In this document: piece by piece, positions 24,903 through 33,573 of the stretch
Layout of the letters: the number at the start of each line of letters is the position of its first letter
How positions within the stretch are numbered: the first letter of the stretch is position 1
Assembly: GCF_005233875.1 (NCBI RefSeq)
Contig: NZ_SZPZ01000002.1
Location: forward strand, 1,426,001 to 1,490,000
DNA from: Kribbella jiaozuonensis
GTDB taxonomy: Bacteria > Actinomycetota > Actinomycetes > Propionibacteriales > Kribbellaceae
DNA length: 64,000 bases
Direction: 5' to 3'
The notes under the pieces: model-generated
The model's input: only the letters and a program-made list of their open reading frames with translations
Database searches by the model: none
Told to the model about the DNA's origin: nothing
Made by a program: the position numbers and the translations under genes

Positions 24903-25664
24903 ATGCCGACAGCGCTCATCCGCCGCCCCAGCCCGCGTCTGGCCGAAGGCCTCGTCACCCACATCGAACGCACCCCGGTCGACCTCGATCTGGCCGCAAC
25001 GCAGTGGCAGACGTACGTCGACGCCCTGCACCGCACCGGCTGGGAAACGGTCGAAGTGCCGCCGATCGACGAGTGCCCCGACAGCGTCTTCATCGAGGAC
25101 ACGATGGTGGTGTACGGCGACCTCGCGGTGATCGCCCGCGCCGGCGCCGACGAACGACGCCCCGAGGCCGCGGCCGCCGAGGAGACCGTTGCGAAACAGG
25201 GCTACCGGATCGCTCACATCGCCGATCCCGGCACGCTTGACGGTGGCGACGTACTCAAGATCGGCTCGACGATCTATGTCGGACACGGCGGACGGACGAA
25301 CGCCAAGGGCATCGAGCAACTGCGCGACGCGTTTGCTCCACTCGGCGCCGACGTACGCGCGGTGCCGGTGCAGAAGGTGCTGCATCTGAAGTCGGCTGTC
25401 ACGGCGCTGCCCGACGGGACGGTGATCGGGTACGAGCCGCTCGTCGACGACCCGTCGGCGTTCGACAGCTTCCGGCCCGTGCCCGAGGAGTCCGGCGCGC
25501 ACGTCGTACTGCTGGGGGAGGACCGACTGCTGATGGCCGCATCGGCGCCCAAGTCCGCGGAGTTGTTCGCGGAGCTCGGCTACACGCCGGTTGTCGTGGA
25601 CATCAGTGAGTTCGAGAAGCTCGAAGGATGCGTCACATGCTTGTCGGTGCGCCTTCGCCGGTGA
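24903..25664 (+). CDS. dimethylarginine dimethylaminohydrolase (DDAH)
   Basis: A 253-residue amidinotransferase-fold enzyme of the DDAH type. It has the IDECPDSVFIEDTMVV segment, the GTLDGGDVL loop, His161 in VLHLKSAV and the catalytic Cys246 in GCVTCLSVRLR at the very end. It hydrolyses asymmetric methylarginines to citrulline and a methylamine, or a related arginine derivative. The final 32 bp, including the Cys246 codon at 25638-25640, overlap the end of the convergent TPR gene, so the two are antisense at the catalytic residue. Confidence 0.92.
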   Translation: MPTALIRRPSPRLAEGLVTHIERTPVDLDLAATQWQTYVDALHRTGWETVEVPPIDECPDSVFIEDTMVVYGDLAVIARAGADERRPEAAAAEETVAKQGYRIAHIADPGTLDGGDVLKIGSTIYVGHGGRTNAKGIEQLRDAFAPLGADVRAVPVQKVLHLKSAVTALPDGTVIGYEPLVDDPSAFDSFRPVPEESGAHVVLLGEDRLLMAASAPKSAELFAELGYTPVVVDISEFEKLEGCVTCLSVRLRR

Positions 25665-26568
25665 GCACCCGGCGCGCCGCCTCGGCGAGTTGCACCTCAC
25701 GCTTCTTCCCGCGCCCTTCGGCGATCTCGCACGCCTCCGCCAGCGCCGCGCGATAGACGGCCGTGTCCGGATGCCCGGGCGTCGCGTCGCGAACCACCTG
25801 CGTCAGCGCTTCGAGCGCCTCCGAGATGTCGCCGCACGCAAGCAACGCCCGCCCCAACGCGGCCCGGTCGCGCACCACCTGCGGATCACGGGCCAGGAGG
25901 CTGTCCTCGTCGGCGGCGACGATGTCCGCGAGCAGTTGAGCCTCCGACCGCGGCCCGCCGACCATCAGCCGCGCACCGGTCGTCGCCTCGGTCGCTGCCC
26001 GGGTCAGCTCGTGATGCGGCCCGAACACCTGTGTCAGCTGCGGCGTCAGCAACTCGAACCACGCGATCGCGCGCCCATAGTTCCGGGTAGCCAGCAACCC
26101 TTGCGCCACGCGCAGCCGGACCCGCAACGTTGCCGGGTCGTCGGCCGCCAGCACCTTCTCCCGCTCGGTCAGAGCCGATTGGTAGAACGGCAGCGCCCGG
26201 CCCGGCTCGTGGTCGTCCCAGTACACCTCGGCCTGCTGGTACCCCGGGTCCGCGTCGAGCTCCGGATGACGGGCGATCGCCGACACCGGCTCCCGCCGTA
26301 CGACGGTTTGCACCGGCAGCGTGACCACCTTCCGGCCGACGTACGTGCGCCCGCCGGTCGGGATGATCCGGAACTGGCCGACCTTCGAGACCGGCAGCCA
26401 CAGCACGGTGTTGTAGAGCGTCCGCACCGACGACCCGCAGTTCTCGCACACGTCGCGGTGGCCGTAGAACCGGCTCCCCATCGGCCCTGCAGTCTCGGCG
26501 GCCCAGGCCTCCGAGGACGCCGTACACGGTGCACAGAACGGGTAGACCCCCCGCCGTTCCTCATTCAT
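25633..26568 (-). CDS. zinc-ribbon/TPR protein coupled to dinB
   Basis: A 311-residue protein. The N-terminus carries two CxxC pairs, Cys12-Cys15 (FCAPC) and Cys41-Cys44 (CENCG), suggesting a zinc site, then a short strand-rich part (WLPVSKVGQFRIIPTGGRTYVG) and a helical region with tetratricopeptide-like repeats (PFYQSALTEREKVLAADDPA, ARNYGRAIAWFELL, GDISEALEALTQVVRDA). No named function. Its ATG at 26568 overlaps the dinB stop by 8 bp, so it is translated with DNA polymerase IV. This makes a protein-protein or redox-linked role in lesion bypass possible, but that is inference only. Start choice: upstream ATGs (26577, 26613) lie within dinB. Confidence 0.75.
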   Translation of the reverse strand: MNEERRGVYPFCAPCTASSEAWAAETAGPMGSRFYGHRDVCENCGSSVRTLYNTVLWLPVSKVGQFRIIPTGGRTYVGRKVVTLPVQTVVRREPVSAIARHPELDADPGYQQAEVYWDDHEPGRALPFYQSALTEREKVLAADDPATLRVRLRVAQGLLATRNYGRAIAWFELLTPQLTQVFGPHHELTRAATEATTGARLMVGGPRSEAQLLADIVAADEDSLLARDPQVVRDRAALGRALLACGDISEALEALTQVVRDATPGHPDTAVYRAALAEACEIAEGRGKKREVQLAEAARRVLTGEGAPTSM

Positions 26569-27916
26569 TCGACACATTCTGGTCGGTTTCGGGTTCGTCG
26601 TCTGCATCCGCACCGATGATCCGCACTTTTGTCAGCGCCGGATCGTCGATCGCGAAGGTTCGGACCGGGCCCGGTGGCGTGTCGGCGGTCTCGAAGCGGA
26701 CCGTGACGCGGCCGCGGCCCGATCCCCAGACCCAGCCCTGGCCGTAATCGGGGTGTGCGATGTCCTGGCCGGGGTGGAAGCCGAGCTGGTCGCGCGGCCG
26801 GGCGGGCAACTCGACGATCTCGACCGGGGCCTCGGCGTGCTCGTCCTCGGTGAACAGGTCGTCCTGGATCCAGTCGGCCAGTGACGACACGCCTACGCCG
26901 AGCAACCGGATGCCGCCGCCGACCTCGCTCTCCTCGAGCAGGCGCCGCGCGACCCGCGCGATCACCCGGGAGTCGTCGGTCGGCCCGGCCAGCGTCGACG
27001 AGCGGGTGTGGGTGGTGAAGTCGTGCATACGCGTCTTCACGGTGACAGTGCGGCCGGACAGCTGCGCCTTCTGCAGCCGCTCCGCGACGCGGAGGGACAT
27101 CCGGTCGGCGATCGCGACGAGTAGCGACCGGTCGATGATGTCGGTCTCGAAGGTGTCCTCGACGCTGACCGACTTGGTCTCGCGGTCGCTCACCACCGGC
27201 CGGTCGTCGGCCGCGACGGCGAGCCGGTGCAGGCTGCTGCCGTGAGCTGATCCGACCTGCCGGATCAGCTCGTCCTCGTCGAGCTGCTGCAGATCCGCGA
27301 CCGTCCGCACGCCGGCCATGCTGAGCCGCTGCGCGGTCGCCGGACCGACACCGGGGATCACGGTCACCTGCATCGGCGCGAGGAACTCCGCCTCGGTCCC
27401 GGCCGGCACGACGACCACGCCGTCGGGCTTGTCGAGGTCGCTGGCGATCTTCGCGATCAACTTCGACGTACCGGCGCCGACGGACGCGGTCAGGCCGCCG
27501 CTCACCTTCCGGATCGCGTCCTTCAGGTCCTGCGCGATCGCCTCGACGTCGTCGACGGTCAGCCCGCTGAGGCCGCTCGCCGTCAGATCGATGAACGCCT
27601 CGTCCAGCGACAACGGCTCGACCAGCGGCGACAGCGCCCGCATCTCGGCCATCACCGCGCGACTGCTCTGCCGGTACACCTCGAACCGCGGACCCAGGTA
27701 CGCCGCGTGCGGGCAGCGCGATCTCGCTTCCGCGGTCGACATCGCGGACCGCACGCCGTACTTGCGGGCCTCGTACGACGCGGTCGACACGACTCCGCGG
27801 ACGCCGACGCCGCCGACGACCACGGGCTTGCCCCGCAGTGACGGCTTGTCCCGCTGCTCGACGGCCGCGAAGAACGCGTCCAGATCGACATGCAGCACCG
27901 ACGGATCCCCACGCAC
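26561..27916 (-). CDS. dinB: DNA polymerase IV with C-terminal Tudor-like extension
   Basis: A 451-residue Y-family polymerase. It has VLHVDLDAFFAAVE (Asp11), YEARKYGVRSAM and SLDEAFIDLT (Asp105, Glu106), then the little-finger domain. After about residue 380 it carries an extra module, GQDIAHPDYGQGWVWG and VTVRFET, which resembles DUF3553 or UvrD-tail Tudor-like domains. GTG 27916 is chosen since homology begins there; an ATG at 27955, with GGGAAA in front, overlaps the divergent MBL start codon and would add 13 residues. It copies damaged DNA. No clear SOS box was seen before it. The next gene is coupled by an 8-bp overlap. Confidence 0.93.
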   Translation of the reverse strand: MRGDPSVLHVDLDAFFAAVEQRDKPSLRGKPVVVGGVGVRGVVSTASYEARKYGVRSAMSTAEARSRCPHAAYLGPRFEVYRQSSRAVMAEMRALSPLVEPLSLDEAFIDLTASGLSGLTVDDVEAIAQDLKDAIRKVSGGLTASVGAGTSKLIAKIASDLDKPDGVVVVPAGTEAEFLAPMQVTVIPGVGPATAQRLSMAGVRTVADLQQLDEDELIRQVGSAHGSSLHRLAVAADDRPVVSDRETKSVSVEDTFETDIIDRSLLVAIADRMSLRVAERLQKAQLSGRTVTVKTRMHDFTTHTRSSTLAGPTDDSRVIARVARRLLEESEVGGGIRLLGVGVSSLADWIQDDLFTEDEHAEAPVEIVELPARPRDQLGFHPGQDIAHPDYGQGWVWGSGRGRVTVRFETADTPPGPVRTFAIDDPALTKVRIIGADADDEPETDQNVSNE

Positions 27917-27953
27917 CTTCCCAGTGTCCCTGGTGTGACCAACAATTCCGGTC

Positions 27954-28715
27954 ATGACGTTTCCCGAGCAGTGGGACGACGGCACCGATCCGTCCACTCC
28001 CGCCCACCAGATCCATTGGTACGACGACCGTACGGCGATCATCCGGCAAGCACTCCATACGAACTTCGAAGGCCCGTTCCTCTACCTGTTGCTCGGCGAC
28101 GAACGAGCCCTCCTGCTCGACACCGGCACCGGTCACGCCCCGCTCCGTCCGTTGATCGACGAGCTGGCGGGGGATCGGGAGTTGGTCGTCGCGCACACCC
28201 ACAGCCACGGTGACCACGTGGGCGGCGACGGCGAGTTCGATCAGGTCGTGGGCAAGACGGCCGACGACGTCGCGCAGTACTTCGGGTTCGCCGACTGGCC
28301 GAACGGCGTGGTGCAGTTCGACCTGGGCGGACGGGTGCTCGACATCGTCCCGATCCCGGGGCACCACGCCTCGCACATCGCGACGTACGACCGGAACACG
28401 CGGCTGCTGTTCAGCGGCGACTCGCTGTACCCGGGCCGGCTGTACGTCTTCGACTGGCCCTCGTTCCGGGCGAGCGTCGCGCGGCTCGCGGAGTTTGTTG
28501 CTGACGGCAATCCGGTCGAATGGATCCTCGGCGCGCACATCGAGCTGACGGACCAGCCGGGCAAGGACTTCGAGATGGGGTCCGACCAGCACCCCGGCGA
28601 GCACGAGCTGCAGCTGCGTCCCGACGTACTGACGGAGCTGGCCGAGGTGCTGGCCGAGGCCGGGGAGGAGCCGGTCCGGATCGAGCGGAAGGACTTCATC
28701 GTCTATCCGGTGTGA
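27954..28715 (+). CDS. MBL-fold metallo-hydrolase
   Basis: A 253-residue metallo-beta-lactamase-fold enzyme. The zinc motif THSHGDHVGG places His83, His85, Asp87 and His88; downstream ligands are His in PIPGHHASH, Asp in LFSGDSLYPG and His near HIELTDQ. The pattern is of the glyoxalase II-like or quorum-lactonase branch of the fold, so small thioester or lactone hydrolysis is likely. ATG 27954 lies divergent from dinB, with the two start regions touching or overlapping. Not in an operon with GCS2, which starts 78 bp later on the same strand. Confidence 0.87.
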   Translation: MTFPEQWDDGTDPSTPAHQIHWYDDRTAIIRQALHTNFEGPFLYLLLGDERALLLDTGTGHAPLRPLIDELAGDRELVVAHTHSHGDHVGGDGEFDQVVGKTADDVAQYFGFADWPNGVVQFDLGGRVLDIVPIPGHHASHIATYDRNTRLLFSGDSLYPGRLYVFDWPSFRASVARLAEFVADGNPVEWILGAHIELTDQPGKDFEMGSDQHPGEHELQLRPDVLTELAEVLAEAGEEPVRIERKDFIVYPV

Positions 28716-28792
28716 TTCGGCGCGCCGTAGATGGGCACCTTCGGGCACACTGAGGCCATGCTGTAACCGGGGAGCCACCAGGGGAGGCGCTG

Positions 28793-30271
28793 ATGGGTGA
28801 GGAAGTCGACCGGGTCGAGTTCACCCGGGCGGACCGGACCGCGTTCCGGGGTCAGGTCCATCGCAATCTGGACGCCTTCGCGCGGATGCTGCGCGAAGCC
28901 CGGTTCGCGCCCGACCGGCCGATGACCGGGATCGAGATCGAGCTGAACCTGGTCGACGAGAAGTGCGACCCGGCGTTCAAGAACACCGAGGTGCTGAGCG
29001 CGATCGAGGACGACGCGTTCCAGACCGAGCTCGGCCAGTTCAACATCGAGATCAACGTGCCGCCCGGGCAGATCGACGGACTCGGCCTGGACACGATGGA
29101 AGCGAGCATCCGGGACAGCCTGAACGCCGCCGAGGACAAGGCTGCCCGGACCGGCTCGTCGATGGTCGTGATCGGCATCCTGCCGACCCTGCTGACCGAG
29201 CACATCCGCCGCGACGCGCTCAGCACCAACCCGCGGTACGCGTTGCTCAACGACCAGATCTTCGCCGCCCGCGGCGAGGACGTGCACATCTCGATCGACG
29301 GCGTCGAGCGCCTGCAGGTCACCGCCGACAGCATCGTCCCGGAGGCGGCGTGCACGTCGACGCAGTTCCACCTCCAGGTGACGCCGGAGGCGTTCCCGCG
29401 GTACTGGAACGCCGCGCAGGCGATCTCCGGCGTACAGCTCGCCGTCGGTGCGAACTCGCCGTTCCTGTTCGGCAAGGAGCTGATGCGCGAGACGCGGATC
29501 GCGTTGTTCGAGCAGGCCGCCGACACGCGCACGCACGAACTGAAGACCCAGGGCGTCCGGCCGCGGGTCTGGTTCGGCGAACGATGGATCACCTCGATCT
29601 TCGACCTGTTCGAGGAGAACTCGCGCTACTACCCGGCCCTGCTGCCGGTCACCTCCGACGAGGATCCGATCGAAGTCCTCGACCGCGGCGACACTCCGGC
29701 GCTTTCGGAGTTGCGGCTGCACAACGGGACGATCTATCGCTGGAACCGCCCGGTGTACGACGTTGTCCGGGAGAAGCCGCATCTGCGCGTCGAGAATCGT
29801 GTCCTGCCGGCCGGCCCCACCGTCGTCGACACGATCGCCAACGGCGCGTTCTACTTCGGCCTGGTCCGCGCGCTCGCCGACGACGAGCGGCCGATCTGGT
29901 CGCAGATGTCGTTCAGCGCGGCCGAGGAGAACTTCCACAACGCCGCCCGGAACGGGATCGAGGCCGAGGTCTTCTGGCCGGGCGTCGGTACGGCGCGTGC
30001 GACCGAGCTCGTGCTCAGACGCCTTCTGCCGTTGGCGGTTCGCGGTCTGGACGCGTGGGGTGTCGACGTGGCGGTGCGGGATCGATTGCTCGGCATCATC
30101 GAGCAGCGCTGCCTCACCGGCCGCAACGGAGCGTCATGGCAGGCCGATGAGTTCCACCGCCTGTATACAAAGGGGTCGCACGGTCGCAAGGACGCGTTGC
30201 GCGGGATGCTCCGCCGGTACCGCGATCACATGCACGAGAACACCCCGGTGCACGAATGGCCGGTCGACTGA
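28793..30271 (+). CDS. glutamate-cysteine ligase family protein (GCS2-like)
   Basis: A 492-residue ATP-grasp-like ligase of the GCS2 family. The metal-binding start MTGIEIELNLVD (Glu, Glu), QTELGQFNIEINV, STQFHLQVTPE and RPRVWFGERW form the conserved core in the usual order, and LRVENRVLPAGPTVVDT is near the end of the catalytic domain. Such proteins join glutamate to an amine or thiol amino acid; classic gamma-glutamylcysteine synthesis is not certain in actinobacteria that use mycothiol. It is followed by about 345 bp with no gene, then a stress-protein operon. Not to be confused with plain gshA, length and order differ. Confidence 0.85.
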   Translation: MGEEVDRVEFTRADRTAFRGQVHRNLDAFARMLREARFAPDRPMTGIEIELNLVDEKCDPAFKNTEVLSAIEDDAFQTELGQFNIEINVPPGQIDGLGLDTMEASIRDSLNAAEDKAARTGSSMVVIGILPTLLTEHIRRDALSTNPRYALLNDQIFAARGEDVHISIDGVERLQVTADSIVPEAACTSTQFHLQVTPEAFPRYWNAAQAISGVQLAVGANSPFLFGKELMRETRIALFEQAADTRTHELKTQGVRPRVWFGERWITSIFDLFEENSRYYPALLPVTSDEDPIEVLDRGDTPALSELRLHNGTIYRWNRPVYDVVREKPHLRVENRVLPAGPTVVDTIANGAFYFGLVRALADDERPIWSQMSFSAAEENFHNAARNGIEAEVFWPGVGTARATELVLRRLLPLAVRGLDAWGVDVAVRDRLLGIIEQRCLTGRNGASWQADEFHRLYTKGSHGRKDALRGMLRRYRDHMHENTPVHEWPVD

Positions 30272-30616
30272 ACCGGTTAGCCCCCGCGATCCACGCAGGA
30301 CAACGTAGGACAAGGACGGACGGAACCTTGGTCCTTCTGGCGGAACCCTTCCGATCTTGCCCAGGGCAACGGGCTGGGCAGGTTCTTGGGCGAGTTCGAT
30401 AACGACCCGGACTACAGGGGTGGCGCGTTGGGTGACAGCCCTGCAAAGGTGTGGCCACCGGAAGGTTAGGCGGGCCCGCCGCGGGTAGTACTCGGGCACC
30501 GGCAGCCCTCCGTCACCGCCGCGACACAACAGGTGCAAATGCAGCGGATGCCGACCGCGGTCGGGAGCAGTATCGTTCGAGACGGGTCGACACACACCCG
30601 GAGGTGAGGCAGGGCG
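30272..30616. other. 345-bp gap without a recognised gene
   Basis: No ORF with coding character was found. It contains a self-complementary GGCGGGCCCGCC at 30469-30480, other GC dyads, and the promoter and leader of the universal stress protein gene, with GGAGG shortly before its ATG. I see no known riboswitch motif. Confidence 0.6.
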
Positions 30617-31045
30617 ATGACGACCATCGTCGTGGGTTATGTGCCGAAGGCGGAAGGCCGTGCGGCTCTTCGGCGAGCAGCGGAGGAAGCGACGCTGCGC
30701 GACGCGAAGTTGGTAGTGGTGAACTCGCACCGGGGCGGACGCAGCTTCGACAGCGACGAGGCTGCGGCGAGTGATGCCGCTTTGACGGAAGTACGGGAGC
30801 AGCTCGACTCGACCGGCGTGCCCTACGAGGTGCGGCAACTGGTGCGTGGCCTGGACCCGGCGGAGGACCTGGTGGCCGTCGCCGAGCAGGTGCATGCGGA
30901 GTTCATCGTGATCGGGCTCCGGCGCCGCTCACCGGTCGGCAAGCTCATCCTCGGCAGCAACGCGCAGCGGGTGCTGCTCGATGCTCCGTGTCCGGTGCTC
31001 GCCGTCAAGGCCGAGGCTGAGTTGACCGAGGGAGGGGAGGACTGA
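30617..31045 (+). CDS. universal stress protein (UspA family)
   Basis: A 142-residue single-domain USP. It begins MTTIVVGYVPKAEGRAALRRA, keeps the YxxxxGR-like start loop, and has the ATP-binding type C-terminal motif GLRRRSPVGKLILGSNAQRV followed by CPVLAVK. Such proteins help cells survive starvation and oxidative stress. The start has an upstream GGAGG site. The next gene (HhH-GPD) begins one base after its stop, so the two are co-expressed and a stress-repair link is plausible. Confidence 0.9.
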   Translation: MTTIVVGYVPKAEGRAALRRAAEEATLRDAKLVVVNSHRGGRSFDSDEAAASDAALTEVREQLDSTGVPYEVRQLVRGLDPAEDLVAVAEQVHAEFIVIGLRRRSPVGKLILGSNAQRVLLDAPCPVLAVKAEAELTEGGED

Positions 31046-31046
31046 G

Positions 31047-31667
31047 GTGACTTCGACACGCAGCAGGAAATTGTGCCTCGCACAGCAGCCCGACGCCGAC
31101 GAGATGTTGAGCAGAGATCCGTTCGCCTTACTGGTCGGCATGTTGCTGGACCAGCAGATCCCGATGGAGCGCGCGTTCGCGGGCCCGGTCGCGATCTCGA
31201 AGCGGATGATGGGACCGTTCGATCCCGCCACGGTCGCGCACTACGACCCCGACGCCTTCGTCGAGGTGGTGGCCGGTCCGCCGGCCGTGCACCGGTTCCC
31301 GACCGCGATGGCGGCCCGGATCCAGACCCTGGCCAAACACCTGGACGAGCAGTACGGCGGTAACGCCTCGGCCCTCTGGTCCGATGTCAAGTCAGGGGAC
31401 GACCTGCTGGCCAGGCTGTCGGCCCTGCCGGGCTTCGGCGCGCAGAAGGCGAAGATCTTCGTCGCGCTGCTCGGGAAGCAACTCAAGGTCCGCCCGCGCG
31501 GGTGGCGCGAGGCGTCCGAGCCGTACGGCGAGGACGGCGCGTTCAAGTCCGTCGCGGATGTGATCGACGTTGCATCGCTGGTGCGGGTGCGACAGTTCAA
31601 GCAGGAGCAGCAGGTGGTCCGCCAGCGGGTGGTGGCGCGGCCGCTGCGGCAGACACGCAACGGGTGA
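31047..31667 (+). CDS. HhH-GPD-type base-excision DNA repair protein
   Basis: A 206-residue glycosylase-like protein. The core LLVGMLLDQQIPMERAFAGP (27-46) and the helix-hairpin-helix LSALPGFGAQKAKIFVALLGKQL (125-147) mark the superfamily of endonuclease III and AlkA-type enzymes. The catalytic Asp/Lys is not clearly identifiable, and no iron-sulfur cluster Cys group is present. The C-terminal RQFKQEQ tail is usual for this actinobacterial subfamily. GTG 31047 is separated from the stress-protein stop by a single base. It likely removes damaged bases. Confidence 0.85.
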   Translation: MTSTRSRKLCLAQQPDADEMLSRDPFALLVGMLLDQQIPMERAFAGPVAISKRMMGPFDPATVAHYDPDAFVEVVAGPPAVHRFPTAMAARIQTLAKHLDEQYGGNASALWSDVKSGDDLLARLSALPGFGAQKAKIFVALLGKQLKVRPRGWREASEPYGEDGAFKSVADVIDVASLVRVRQFKQEQQVVRQRVVARPLRQTRNG

Positions 31668-31732
31668 ACACAGACGTATAACGGTTCAGCAGAAGGACGA
31701 CCGACGACGTACCCTTCGAGTACCGAGCAGAT

Positions 31733-31775
31733 CAGGCCCTTGCCGGCGCGGGAACGCCCGCCCGGCAGGGGCCTG
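31733..31775 (+). terminator. hairpin after the HhH-GPD gene
   Basis: A long stem (31733-31746 with 31762-31775, one G-U pair; inner GCGGG-AACG-CCCGC) lies 65 bp after the stop and ahead of the sigA promoter. It has no T-run, so termination is likely but not certain. Confidence 0.55.
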
Positions 31776-31824
31776 AGTGCACCGTTCCGGGGGGTCGTGC
31801 GACGCGTGGCCTTGGTTCGCGGAT

Positions 31825-31830
31825 TACAAT
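31825..31830 (+). promoter_or_regulatory. possible sigA -10 element
   Basis: TACAAT is a good sigma-70 -10 hexamer 123 bp before the GTG of sigA; the -35 is weak. This suggests a leader of about 115 nt. Confidence 0.35.
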
Positions 31831-31952
31831 GGACTGTTGCCGCCGCCTGACCAGCGAGCAGCCGCACAACGTAGTACTCACAGACTCAGCAACACCCGTA
31901 GCTTCAACAGTCGTACCGCCGTACAAACCCTGCGTCAGACGAGAGGTAATTC

Positions 31953-33269
31953 GTGTCGTCCAGCTCGTCCGAGAATCTTCCCGCCGAGCCGGCCCGGGCC
32001 GTGGCCGCCACCGCCCGCAGCACGGCTCCGAGGACCAGCGCCCGAGTGACCGATCCCGCTGCCAAGAAGGCGGCCGTGAAGAAGGCGGCGGTGAAGCCCG
32101 CCGGCACCAAGGAGGACGGTATCCCCGCGAAGAAGGCCGCTGCCAAGAAGGCTCCGGCGAAGAAGGCAGTGTCCGAGGCGGGTCTGGCGATCGACCCGAA
32201 GACCGGCAAGCCGCGCGCGCTCGATGAGGTGGACGAGTCCGACTTCCAGCCCGAAGCGGTGAAGGGGCTGGAGAAGGAGCTCACCGAGGACCAGGGCTTC
32301 ATCGTCTCCGAGGCCGACGAGACCGACGAGCCCGAGCAGCAGGTGATGGTCGCCGGTGCCACCGCGGACCCGGTCAAGGACTACCTGAAGCAGATCGGCA
32401 AGGTCCCGCTGCTGAACGCCGAGCAGGAGGTCGAGCTCGCGAAGCGGATCGAGGCCGGCCTGTTCGCCGAGGAGCAGACCGCCGACGAGGCCGCCAAGCT
32501 CAAGGAGAAGGTCCGCGACGAGTACGAGTGGATCTCCGAGGACGGCCGCCGCGCCAAGAACCACCTGCTCGAGGCCAACCTCCGCCTGGTGGTGTCGTTG
32601 GCCAAGCGCTACACCGGCCGCGGCATGCTGTTCCTGGACCTGATCCAGGAGGGCAACCTCGGTCTGATCCGCGCGGTGGAGAAGTTCGACTACACCAAGG
32701 GCTACAAGTTCTCGACGTACGCCACCTGGTGGATCCGGCAGGCGATCACCCGCGCGATGGCCGACCAGGCCCGGACGATCCGTATCCCGGTGCACATGGT
32801 CGAGGTCATCAACAAGCTGGCCCGCGTCCAGCGGCAGATGCTGCAGGACCTCGGCCGGGAGCCCACTCCGGAGGAGCTCGCCAAGGAGCTCGACATGACC
32901 CCGGAGAAGGTCATCGAGGTGCAGAAGTACGGTCGCGAGCCGATCTCCCTGCACACTCCGCTCGGTGAGGACGGCGACTCCGAGTTCGGCGACCTGATCG
33001 AGGACTCCGAGGCGATCGTGCCGGCCGAGGCGGTCTCGTTCACGCTGCTCCAGGAGCAGCTGCACGCCGTCCTCGACACGCTGTCCGAGCGCGAGGCCGG
33101 TGTGGTCTCGATGCGGTTCGGCCTCACCGACGGCCAGCCGAAGACGCTCGACGAGATCGGCAAGGTGTACGGCGTGACCCGCGAGCGGATCCGCCAGATC
33201 GAGTCGAAGACCATGTCGAAGCTGCGGCACCCGTCGCGCTCGCAGGTCCTCCGGGACTACCTGGATTGA
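31953..33269 (+). CDS. sigA: principal RNA polymerase sigma factor (RpoD/HrdB/SigA)
   Basis: A 438-residue primary sigma factor. It has a Lys/Ala-rich N-terminal tail ([13 protein letters not shown] pattern to about residue 75), typical of actinobacterial HrdB proteins, an acidic stretch, then region 1.2 ([20 protein letters not shown]), region 2 ([45 protein letters not shown]), region 3 and region 4 ([33 protein letters not shown]). It directs RNA polymerase to housekeeping promoters. GTG 31953 follows GAGAGG by six bases. A DUF6412/YidC pair follows. Confidence 0.95.
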   Translation: MSSSSSENLPAEPARAVAATARSTAPRTSARVTDPAAKKAAVKKAAVKPAGTKEDGIPAKKAAAKKAPAKKAVSEAGLAIDPKTGKPRALDEVDESDFQPEAVKGLEKELTEDQGFIVSEADETDEPEQQVMVAGATADPVKDYLKQIGKVPLLNAEQEVELAKRIEAGLFAEEQTADEAAKLKEKVRDEYEWISEDGRRAKNHLLEANLRLVVSLAKRYTGRGMLFLDLIQEGNLGLIRAVEKFDYTKGYKFSTYATWWIRQAITRAMADQARTIRIPVHMVEVINKLARVQRQMLQDLGREPTPEELAKELDMTPEKVIEVQKYGREPISLHTPLGEDGDSEFGDLIEDSEAIVPAEAVSFTLLQEQLHAVLDTLSEREAGVVSMRFGLTDGQPKTLDEIGKVYGVTRERIRQIESKTMSKLRHPSRSQVLRDYLD

Positions 33270-33273
33270 TGTC

Positions 33274-33528
33274 ATGACGCAGTGGATCGCCGGCGTGCTC
33301 GCGCTGGTGATCCCTGTGCTCAGCACGCCCTCGCTGGCCGCCGCCGTGTTCACGGCGGCGGCCGTCGTGTTGCTGGCAGTCGTCGTCGCCTCTGCGCGAC
33401 GCCCGCCTGCCTCGCCGATCCCGGCGCGCGTCAGCGCCACCCGGGCCAACGCCCGGCGTACCGCTTACCTCGCCCTCCGGGATCCCGACCTCGCCGGCCG
33501 GCCCCGACCACGAGCACCAGGGCAGTAG
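33274..33528 (+). CDS. small membrane protein, DUF6412-like
   Basis: An 84-residue protein with one or two hydrophobic helices in the first 40 residues (ALVIPVLSTPSL, AVVLLAVVVASARR) and a conserved-looking basic tail ending DPDLAGRPRPRAPGQ. Proteins of this kind (DUF6412 in my memory) sit just upstream of a YidC-like gene in many actinobacteria. It begins 4 bp after the sigA stop. Function unknown; a helper of the insertase is a guess from gene order. Confidence 0.75.
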   Translation: MTQWIAGVLALVIPVLSTPSLAAAVFTAAAVVLLAVVVASARRPPASPIPARVSATRANARRTAYLALRDPDLAGRPRPRAPGQ

Positions 33529-33573
33529 CGCTCCACCTCGCTACCTGTTCCTACACACTCGTGGAGTCTTGCT

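Noticed and set aside
28716-28792. Possible riboswitch before the GCS2-type gene
   Set aside because: Short and lacks recognisable conserved loops; only a ribosome site is clear.
31047-31667. Endonuclease III assignment for the HhH-GPD protein
   Set aside because: No four-cysteine iron-sulfur cluster motif and no clear catalytic lysine.
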